From NCBI GenBank assembly GCA_026770575.1, contig MU657179.1, positions 370,602 through 434,601 on the forward strand: DNA of 64,000 bases, read 5' to 3'. Each line of letters begins with the position of its first letter. Position 1 is the stretch's first letter. Of the stretch, positions 50,823 to 59,312 are shown one piece after another. The notes below the pieces were generated by a model. It ran no database searches. It was not told the DNA's origin and saw nothing but the letters and a program-made list of their open reading frames with translations. Source of the DNA: Pelagophyceae sp. CCMP2097 (lineage: Eukaryota > Sar > Pelagophyceae). The translations under genes were made by a program, and so were the position numbers.

Positions 50823-52462
50823 CTAGACGAAGATCTTGGCGGCGGGCGCCTTGTCCTTGACGTGTTGGCGGGCCCACTCGTCGGTGGCAATGATGTCTTC
50901 CAGCGTGGGCATTTGGATGAATTCCTCGCGGTGCGACTCCATCGCCCGCTCGATCGACCGCGGGATCTCGAGGTAGTCCAAAGCGCCGTTGCGGAACATT
51001 TCGTTGGCCATTTCGTTGGCCGCGTTCAGCGCGCCCGTCATGGTGCCGCCGGCGCGGCCGGCGGCGTAGGCGAGGCCGATGCAGGGGTACTTTTCATTGT
51101 CGGGGGCTTTGAACGTCATGCTCCCGAGCTTGACCAGATCGAAGCGCTTCTCCCACTGCGCCTCTGGCATGCGCACGCGGTGCGGCCACGCCACGGAGTA
51201 GAGGAGAGGGAGGCGCATGTCGGGCCAGCCGCACTGCGCGATGACCGAGTTGTCCTGCGTCTCAATGGCAGAGTGGATGATCGACCTAAGCGGGCGGTCG
51301 TCGAAGCATACGTCGAAGCGCCCCCACGCCTCTAACGGTCGAAGCACCCACGCCTCTCAAAAAAACACGCACTGCGGGTGTACGACGACGTCGATGTCGT
51401 CGTAGCCGGCGCCGAAGAGGTAATGCGCCTCGATGACCTCCAAACCCTTGTTCATCATCGTCGCAGAGTCCACCGTGATCTTGGCGCCCATGTCCCAGTT
51501 CGGGTGCGTCGTGGCCTTCTTGCGGACCCAGTCCGGGTCCTCGCGGCACGCGCGGAAGAGCTCCTCCGCCGAAGTGTCGCGGAAGGCGCCGCCCGACGCC
51601 GTCAAGATGATCTTGCGCATGGCGCCGGGAGGCACGCCCTGGAGGCACTGGAAGATGGCAGAGTGCTCGGAGTCGGCTGGCGTCATGCTCACTCCGTACT
51701 CCTTCAACAGCGGCAAGATAGCCGGCCCGCCAGCGATCAAAGTCTCCTTGTTGGCCAAGGCAATGTCCTTGCCCGCCTTGATCGCGGCCACCGTCGGGCC
51801 GAGGCCCGCCGTGCCGACGACGCCCGTGACGACGACGTCCGCGGCCTGGGCCGTGGCGCACGCGCCCGCCGCCTCCGCGCCAGCCACAATCTCAAATCCC
51901 TTGAGGTCGACGCCGTAAGACGCCAGCGCCTCCTTGAGCTCCGGGAGCTTGGAGGCGTCGCTGATGCCAACGACCTGCAACGACTTTTGGAACTCCGCCA
52001 CCTGCTTCGCCAGCAACTTGGCGTTGCTGCCCGCGCACACCGCGACGACCTGGAACTTGTCCGGCCGCGCGCGCGCAAAGTCGAGCGTCTGCGTGCCGAT
52101 GGACCCCGTCGACCCGAGGATGGAAATCCGACGCGTCCAAGACTCGTCGCCGGCCATGGAAGTGTCTAGCACGCGCCGCAAGCTCGCCTCGTCGAGCACC
52201 GGCGCCGCGCGCGGGTACGACGTCGTCGGGCCCTGCGCGGCGAAGGAGGTGGCGGCGTTGTATACCGCGCGGCTATACCGCAGCCGCCCAGCCCGCGCGA
52301 CTGCGAGGCCCCGCCGCCAAATCAACACACCTCGGAGTCGACGCGGACGTAGCCGCGGTTCGTCAGGTCGAGGGCGTGCCTCGCCGTCGTGGCGCGCGTC
52401 CGCGGCGCCGCCGCGAAGGCGTCGCCGCCGGCGAGGAAGAGCAGCGACGCGGCGACCCTCAT
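50823..52462 (-). CDS. DXR: 1-deoxy-D-xylulose 5-phosphate reductoisomerase, plastid
   Basis: Exons on the minus strand: 52462-52329, 52272-51373 and 51285-50823, giving 498 residues. DXR converts DXP to MEP with NADPH and a divalent metal, the committed step of plastid isoprenoid synthesis. Seen in order: the NADPH loop GSTGSIG, ANKETL, the metal and substrate region [38 protein letters not shown], and VVHPQSIIHS, which is rebuilt exactly across intron 2. The N-terminus [20 protein letters not shown] is a signal peptide with an AFA-type cleavage motif, followed by a basic stretch (RTRATTARH): a bipartite plastid presequence. Intron 2 (87 bp) contains a 24-bp tandem duplication. The donor of intron 1 (GTGTTG) is chosen by phase and is less sure. 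Confidence 0.93.
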
Positions 52463-52913
52463 GACGGCCTATGCGCGACTCCTCCGAGATGGAATGCGTA
52501 TGCCTCTCGGCACGCAGCAAAGCGGGCCGGCTTCCGGGCGTTCGGTCAGACGCGGGGAGCGTGCGTGCGTCGGACACAGCCCGAGGTCGAGATCGCGGTG
52601 GCAGGAGAGTGAGTTGAGCCCCTTGGACTTGATTTCGTGTTGAAGAATGTAAGAAAAAATGGGAGGGCTGTTGAGCGGAGGAGCATTCTCTGGGTGGCGG
52701 TGCACGCGCGCGCTCGGGCGCTTGGAGACTAGCACGGCCGGCGTTACCGGTTTGGCCCAAAATTCAAATGCGGGGGGTTTCCCTTTCCCGGAAGTCAATA
52801 ATTGGAAGTCCGATCCAACTTTTTTGAAGCACTCGTTTTTTTGGCGAGCATGTTCCTAGCTTGATCCGCCGTGGGACGACAAAACTTCCAGGAAAGGTCG
52901 CCTTGAGGGTGCC
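52463..52913. promoter_or_regulatory. Intergenic region between divergent DXR and GT90 genes
   Basis: 451 bp between start codons at 52462 (minus) and 52914 (plus). It has lower GC than the genes and probably holds both promoters. No defined motif is recognised. Confidence 0.4.
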
Positions 52914-55137
52914 ATGGGCCTCGCCCGTCGGGCCGGCGCGCTGGCCTGGCTGCTCTGCCTTAGATTGGCGCGGCCGTGGCAGCCGCAGCAGGAGGCGCAG
53001 GGCCGCACGCCCCACGACATGATCTTCTTAGAGTGAGAAGAAGAAGAAGAAGAAGCGTCTCTACGTCGTTCATAATTTCAGCGGCGCATCCTAGGCTGAA
53101 GCGGAGCCTGTCCATCTACAAGCAGCTCTCGGTGCGCCCTCTCGGCCTTTTCGGTGCCGCGCGCACGCGTAGAGTAGGGGGTTGGAGAAGTTTCCGACTT
53201 TGTGCGCCGCATCGTCGGCATCCCTTACATGTCCGTCATGATCCTCGACAACCGCCTCATCGTCGACCGCCGCATGTTGCACATAAAGAAGGGTGCGGGC
53301 TCCAGAGGGGAGAGACGGCCGCGAGGCAGGCGTCGCGTGTGCCGCTTCGCCGCTTCTCCGCCCACGCGGCGCGCAGGCCTGCACCACGTCGAGTTCGTCA
53401 AGTCGATCATGGAGCGCGGCCCGCTGCCGTGCGTCGCTTTGCGCGTGCCGAGTCGTGCGAAAACCCGATGCCCGGCTCGAGGAAAATCCAATCCTAGGAA
53501 CATCGTTTATCAGTTCGAGGCCAACGCAGACGGCATCCAGAGCGACGACCAGTGAGCATCCGTGCATCGCCGTCCGCCCGCGAGTCTCTATACGTTTGCA
53601 TCGAGGCTCTTCCGCGAGGGCTGCCCGACGCCAAAGGCCTTCCCCGCCGCGAGCGACGTGCGGGCGCGTACCCTCGCCCTTTTCGGCCGCGGCGGAGCGT
53701 TTGAGGCAGGTGAAGCCAAAGTCCCGCATAAAGCAGAAGGTCGTCGAGCCGCTGCCGAAAATCGTGATTGCGAAACGCTACGGCCAAAACCCGAGTCACC
53801 TTTATGGCATCACGTATGGGATCACGTATGGGATCCCACATCGGAGAATCCCAGACGGCCCACGGGGTGCCCCCTGCCGTATGGGATCCCATCTGGGATC
53901 CCACGGTCCCCACGGGCTTTGGCTGGATCCAAATATCCCACGCGGCGACGCAGGCTACGACCAATGCGGCCTGCTCATGCCAAACTGCTACTTTGACGCC
54001 ATCGGCAAGTGGGACAAGCTCTCAAAGGAGATCATCGCTGCGACGAAGTAAGCCAGTTCTCGTTTGCCGCGCCTTCCAGACGCCTCGCGGCAGGCGGATA
54101 AAGTTCGAAGACCGGGACTCGCGCGTCTTCTGGCGCGGCACGATCCGCGAGCAGAGTGACTGCGCCGACGACACGGGCAACTTCGCCCGGCTCCAGGCCG
54201 TGAGCAGCAGCGATGAAACGACCCAGAGCCAGCGATGAAATGACCCACTGGACATGGCCACCGTGCACTCGAGACGGAGTGGGAGCCTTAGGTGAGCCTG
54301 AGCGCGGCGCACCCGGATACGTTTGACGTCAAGTGCACGAGCTGCCAGCCTCGCGACGAGAAGAAGAGGTACGTTTACAGCCGGGGGTCTACAGCAAAGC
54401 GGCCACGCCGAGGATTAGGGCGTGCGCGGCGCTGCCGTACGACGCGGACATGCGGCGGGCCATGGGCCGCGGGAACCGGAGCGCGATATCGGGGGAGCAC
54501 GTGGACAAGACGACGTTTGGCAATTATCGGTATCAGCTCAACCTCCCCGGCAGCGTCTCCGGCTCGTACTCGCGCAACTTGAACCACCTCTGGATGCTCG
54601 GCAGCGCCGTGGTGTTGTGGGACGCGCCGTACGTGGAATGGTACTACCCAGCTTTGAAAGACGGCGTGACGCATGTCACGGTCAACAAATCCGACGCTTT
54701 CTCAGTGGTCCGCGGCCTCTCAGAGGCGCGCACGCTCAAGCTGGCGGCGGAAGCGGCGCGCGTGCACCGCGAATTCCTCAGCGCCGGCGCGCTGGCCGCG
54801 TACTGGCGCGAGCTCGTTCGACAGTACCGCGACCACTTTGGACTCGCCGCAGTCGTCGACTCGCCCGCTTTTCTGGAGACGGCGCTGCGGCCGGCGCTGA
54901 ACATGTCCGAGATGCAGTTCGTCGAGTTTCGGCAGGAAGCCGGCAAGACCAAGTTTGCGCTCATCAACAAGCGCCATCCCGCGCCAAAGGACCACCTTTG
55001 CAAAGAGCCGCCGCGACGCCGCGCCTAGGCTCAGCCGCGTCGTGCACCCGCTGCAGCCCGGCGCGCCGCGCGACAAGGATCAGCCGAGCATCAATCAGTT
55101 GATCCGTGCCTCGCCCCGCGTCGGAAAGGAGGCTTGA
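52914..55137 (+). CDS. Glycosyltransferase family 90 (CAP10/POGLUT-like), secretory pathway
   Basis: Twelve small exons: 52914-53032, 53095-53131, 53178-53292, 53377-53428, 53498-53551, 53606-53657, 53710-53794, 53954-54047, 54094-54199, 54292-54368, 54419-54952 and 55029-55137, giving 477 residues. The N-terminus (MGLARRAGALAWLLCLRLAR) is a signal or signal-anchor. GT90 landmarks are FWRGTIREQS, then GNYRYQLNLPGSVSGSYSRN, LGSAVVLWDAPYVEWYYPAL and VVRGLSEARTLKLAAEAARV. The family adds xylose or glucose to proteins or glycans in the ER/Golgi. The last intron (76 bp, donor GTTTGC) is optional: without it the protein stops at 55028 with a TAG that looks like a splice acceptor. Intron 7 (159 bp) is in frame and made of GGGATCCC-bearing short repeats. 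Confidence 0.8.
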
Positions 55138-55184
55138 GAACAGCGCGCCCGAAAGGCTCCAACGGCGCTGCGCTAGACCAAGAC

Positions 55185-55316
55185 ATGGACACGGGCCGCG
55201 GGAGCGACGCGGCGCCGCGCAACGTGCGCCTCTTCACCGCGCCGTTGCAGACCGCGGACGCGGAGCGGCGGCGCCGGCGGGCCTCGAAGACCAAGCACAG
55301 GCGACGCATCGTCTGA
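55185..55316 (+). CDS. Very small basic ORF, doubtful
   Basis: Begins MDTGRGSDAAPRNVRLFTAP and ends KTKHRRRIV, 43 residues. A CTAG acceptor-like site lies just upstream (55172-55175), so it could be the last exon of an alternative transcript of the glycosyltransferase gene rather than a gene of its own. No family resemblance. Confidence 0.2.
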   Translation: MDTGRGSDAAPRNVRLFTAPLQTADAERRRRRASKTKHRRRIV

Positions 55317-55440
55317 CGCGACTTTTAACTCTGAATCTTAACCACGCCGAAGCGCGCACACCGCGCCGAGGCCTCGTGCCCCTCAGGCCGTGCCAGCGCC
55401 TTGGTCGAATAGTTTCGGGGGGTGCTCCGTCGGAGACCCG

Positions 55441-56960
55441 TCACGGCGACACGACTTCGAGCGCACGGCTCGCGCGGACGGTCCGCGCGTCGCCCGCTCG
55501 ACGGCCCGCGACGGCGCCGCGGTGCGCTGGCTGGACCCGCGGTGACGCACCGCGGGCCCTCGGCAGGGTCCGCACGCGTGGCCGATGGGCGCACGCCACC
55601 GCTGCAGGACCGATGCCCGACGCAAAGAGTGCGCGTCGAGCGACCGTGGCAGTCTGACGGCGCGCTTTCCGCCCGCGCGAGCCGCGTCGCTTGCGCCCGT
55701 CGATGCAGTCCCTCCCCGTCTTGGCGGCGGCGCTCCCAGTATGCCTTTCCCGCGAGATGTGGATCAGTTAAAGTCGGTAACCTGACCTTGGCGCCTTGAA
55801 GAGGTCCAACTTCCAGACGTCGCACAAGTCGGCCAGGTGCGCCTCGACCTCCTTTGGCGCGGCGGTGGACGGTCGGTGCCGCTGCGTCGGCGCCACAAAG
55901 GCCCCGTCGCGGCGCGCCGGCGGGCCGTCGCCGCGCGCGGCGTCAAAGGAAAACGCCGACCTACGCGCGGCAGTCCGGCAGAGTCGGGGCGTGCCGCGTA
56001 TCTCGCGAGGGACTCTGGGTTTCGCGGCGCGGCGTCGAGCGGGGACGGGAGCGGCGACGGGATTTGGGCGGCGTCGAGGGGCGTGAACGAATCTAGGGAA
56101 GTGAACGAGACGGCCGAGCGCTGCCGCGGAGCTCTGGCCGGTAGGTGCGCCTGGAGGCGTTCATGGATCTCCTGAGACTCGTTGCGCGGCGGCAGCGCGC
56201 GGTGGAAGAGCCGCGACTCTTTTGCGCCGGCGGAGCGGTCCATCGTCGCGGAAGCGTCGCGCGCGGGCGCAAACCGCGGCACGCGAGACGCGTACGAGGA
56301 TTCCCAGTGGTTCCTCCGAGCCACGGCGGCGCCGAACGTCGACAGCGGAGACTCGTAGGCCCCGGGCGCCGGGCCGTCGTCGTGATACAAGCGGTCCGCG
56401 CCGCCGAGGCTCGCCGCCGCCGCAGAACCGTGCATGGGCAGCGAGTTCCTGCAAAGCGCGCCGGCTCCGGCGCGCGCCGAGGCGGCGCAAGCCCTCTGCG
56501 GCGCGAGCCCTCCGCGGCGCGGCCTCTGCAAGGGACGTCCGAGGCGCCCCTCGATCCGTCGACGCAGACTGACCTCCATCGCCGGGGCCAGGGGCTCGCG
56601 CGCGTCGCCGAGACGGGCCGGAGCTCGACCGTCGAAACGTTCTAGCAGAGGGGGTGTTTGACCGTCGAAACGTTCTAGCAGAGGGGTCGTTTGCGCGCGG
56701 GCACCGGCACAGGCACAGGCACCGGGCGCTCACAGTCTCGTACGCGCCCGGGCCGGGCAACTGGGCCTGCGGCGGTGGGAGCGCCGACCTAGCGGGGCGA
56801 GATGCGCCCCCCAAGTCGTCGAGAGGCCCGCCGCGCAGCCTCACCCGGAAAACGAATAGCCGAGCGGCCGCGGCGTACGCGACGGCATGCGCGCCGAGGC
56901 GCGGCGCGGGCCTGCCGAGGATGCCGCGCCGCGGAACCTTCGGCCTCGGCAATACCAAAC
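55441..56960 (-). CDS. STPG/SHIPPO-type (sperm-tail PG-rich repeat) protein, exons only partly resolved
   Basis: Two sperm-tail PG-rich cores are visible on the minus strand: LPGPGAYET (near 56750) and GPAPGAYESPLSTFG (near 56330-56370), followed by an acidic/basic stretch and SFTSLDSFTPLDAAQIP. STPG proteins line or decorate ciliary and cytoskeletal microtubules. Well-supported 3' exons are 55960-55787 (SAFSFDAARGDG ... EVEAHLADLCDVWKLDLFKA) and 55744-55441 (basic tail ending ALEVVSP), joined in phase by a 42-bp intron. The 5' end and the joins between about 55961 and 56960 are not settled. A 33-bp tandem duplication at about 56640-56690 carries a TGCTAG acceptor in each copy. Confidence 0.6.
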
Positions 56961-57467
56961 CTCGTTACAGCGCTTTTTAATGGCGCCATCAAATCCTCAA
57001 AGTCGGCCTGGCGAAGGGCCCGATCTATGCCTTCGAGTCCGATCTGGTTTCGATTGTTGGGCCGCTCCAGCGGGCTGAACCGGGGAGAGCCACTCGATGG
57101 ACTTCAACGGAAGTCCCAACACTCATTTAAAACATCAAAAAAATGCCACACAGTGTGTGAGTGGCGAAATGCTTGCGTGCGCACGACGTGCCCCGGGTCG
57201 TATGTAGACGATGCGAAGCTCAGGTTGGTGTTTTTGAAAAAGTAATCTGTGTCTTTGGAAAAGCCACCGAGTCGCGTGTGCAGCATCGAGGTGAACGAGG
57301 GACTCGGGGCTCTGCGAGGGAGAGCGCCCAGATCCCGTGAGGTGTTTTCCGTAATGACCCGCTAAGGGCACCTCTTTAAAATATCGAAAACGTTGAATCG
57401 CGGGTTTCTGGCAAAATTTAAAATCATAAAGTTTAAACATGGACCCCGTTTTTGAGGACCCGCGATG
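56961..57467. other. Lower-GC intergenic region
   Basis: Around 507 bp between the STPG-like gene and the LINE remnant. Open frames exist but none shows a recognisable domain. A minus-strand frame reading GLEGIDRALRQADFEDLMAP near 57040-56985 is protein-like and might be an upstream exon or repeat-derived. Confidence 0.35.
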
Positions 57468-57800
57468 TGTAATGTAATGTAATAGGAATCACAGGATGTC
57501 CAGTCCCGGAGGACCTTCTCCTGGCCTAGTCAGATCAACCAACTTAGCACGAATTTGATAGGATTTAAACAAAAAACGATAAATAAAAGCATCTAGGAAT
57601 TGAGGAGTATTTTCATGCATGATGAAATCAACTTTAGCGCGAATAGACAATAGATCAAAGAGGGGGATTTTCTCACAGATTTTGCCAAAACATTCGTCAC
57701 GAGGAACAGCGTAGGCTGCACAGTCGCCCAAAATATGGTACACAGATTCGAAGCATTTCTGATGGCAGCATGTCTACTTCCTCTTCTTCTATTATGCACT
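57468..57800 (-). mobile_element. 3' end of a non-LTR (LINE) retrotransposon, degenerate
   Basis: On the minus strand a frame reads CCHQKCFESVYHILGDCAAY and then a hydrophobic/charged C-terminal stretch ending GPPGLDIL (stop at 57489). The pattern C-x3-C-x5-H-x4-C followed by a Tyr is the zinc knuckle near the C-terminus of LINE reverse-transcriptase ORFs. A stop codon lies just upstream of the knuckle, so the copy is broken. After the stop, the minus strand continues into a TATTACATTACATTACA tail (57468-57484), typical of LINE 3' ends that finish in a short tandem repeat. The surrounding AT-richer base composition differs from neighbouring genes. Confidence 0.6.
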
Positions 57801-58332
57801 TCGCTTCTATCATCAATTGTGCACTCCAATGAGGCTGCTTCGTAGTGACAAACCTCCTATCTTCCGGAATTGGCGTGCATAACCCATTGGCGTGCATTTA
57901 CATTGTCAATTTGCATATCGGATACAATTGTAATGGCAAAGCTTTAGAGATTTCTGAGTTTTCAATCTGCTGGTGCGAGGATTTTCCGAATATACAAATG
58001 TAGAATGAACCTTCATCTGAGCTTCGAAGCCAGTCATGAAATTAGTTTTATCGCTGTATGACAAGAAATCGATAATATTTACAGGAATTCCTAGTACAAA
58101 ATCATTTTCAAGTTCCTGCTGCCATCATTACATTTTACCCAACACAATTTTTTTTTGGTTACCCCTGACCATAAATAATTGCTCATTGTGCTAAATTTTA
58201 TGTGCATAGGAAGTCCTTGCCCCTATTGGATTCGGGATTGTCGGAAGGTCCCCTATTGAATTCTCGAATTTTTCGGGGGAAGCAATTAGAGCCCTCTCAT
58301 TGGCCGGTTGCCAGCCAGGACTCAGCCGAACT
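57801..58332. other. AT-rich region, probably LINE-related or decayed repeat
   Basis: Clearly AT-richer than the rest of the window, with no intact frame. It may be more of the same decayed element, upstream on the minus strand. No gene is seen. Confidence 0.4.
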
Positions 58333-58555
58333 GACGCGAGGCAAGCGGGGGCGCGGTGGGCGCACGCATGCGCGTCGGCCCGGGGCCGCGGCGCGCGGAG
58401 GGGGGGCATCGCTCCGAGGTTGGCCGCCCCCGACAGCAGCGGAGACGCGAGGCAAGCAAGGGCGCGGTGGGGCCTCGCATCTGCGTCTGCCCGGGGCCGC
58501 GGAGCGGCGCTGAGGGAGGGGCATCGCTCCGTTGGCCGCCCTCGACAGTCGCGGA
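58333..58555. repeat. 111-bp tandem duplication
   Basis: 58333-58443 and 58444-58555 are diverged head-to-tail copies, each starting GACGCGAGGCAAGC and ending CGACAG..GCGGA, with GGCATCGCTCCG shared in the second half. The second copy has small indels. Confidence 0.85.
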
Positions 58556-58616
58556 AAACGGCCCGCGCAGGATCTTGGGAGGAGCCAAGGTGAAGCACTT
58601 TAGTGTCGATTGTGCA

Positions 58617-59024
58617 TCAGTTAAGCGTGGTGTAGACGTCCCCGTCGTCGTCGCTCATGTCCTGCTCCCCCTCGCTCATCAGCTCGTCGTCGTCCTCCTG
58701 GGCGAGCACTGGAAGCATGGCCTTGTGCTGGGCCAGCAAGACGCCTTCGTTGAAAGCGCCGGCCGCCCAGGCGGCGATGCCGGTGGGCTTGGTGGTGTTG
58801 CTCCATGGCACCGGCACGGCCACGCCGCGCCACTCCAGCAGAGCCTTGACCTTCGGGAGGGTTAGGGCCGCGATGTCGTAGCCTTTCTCAATCAAGTCGC
58901 CGAGCGCGGCGCACAAGTCGATGGCCTTCTTGTCGCCGCGCGCGGTGGTCTTCTTGGCGCGCTTCGACGCCTTCTCTGCGAGCTCCGCGGCTTCGGCCTG
59001 CTCTTGTGCGTACAGCTCCGCCAT
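58617..59024 (-). CDS. Hypothetical 135-residue protein
   Basis: A single exon. Residues 1-30 are Glu/Ala/Lys-rich and likely helical (AEAAELAEKASKRAKK). The middle has ALTLPKVKALLEWRGV, weakly like a SAP or other short helix-turn-helix motif. The end is strongly acidic (QEDDDELMSEGEQDMSDDDG). No family is recognised. It stands next to repeats, so a repeat-encoded origin is possible. The start is the first ATG in frame (59024). Confidence 0.55.
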   Translation of the reverse strand: MAELYAQEQAEAAELAEKASKRAKKTTARGDKKAIDLCAALGDLIEKGYDIAALTLPKVKALLEWRGVAVPVPWSNTTKPTGIAAWAAGAFNEGVLLAQHKAMLPVLAQEDDDELMSEGEQDMSDDDGDVYTTLN

Positions 59025-59312
59025 GATCAGTGTCGCGTCTCCGCCGAGCGACGTGTTGGGGCAGCCGCGCTTCGCACGCTTCCTATGACGCTTCCTATGA
59101 CGTCCCCTCCGACTAGTCTCCTCCGACTTGTTCCCCGAGGATGTGCGAGAGGGTACGCTCCCCCGCGACGCGTGCCTCGGCTGCTGAGGATATAAAGTTA
59201 TGACAATGATACATGCATGAAGGTTCGGGTCGGCTCAGATTTGTGCCTTGGTCGTTCCGCGGCGTCGGGGCTCGTCGGGCTTCCTTGCGGGTGGCCTTTG
59301 CGGCGATGGCGC
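59025..59312. other. Short intergenic region
   Basis: Contains a direct repeat of GACGCTTCCTAT near 59078-59100. No gene is seen. Confidence 0.4.
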
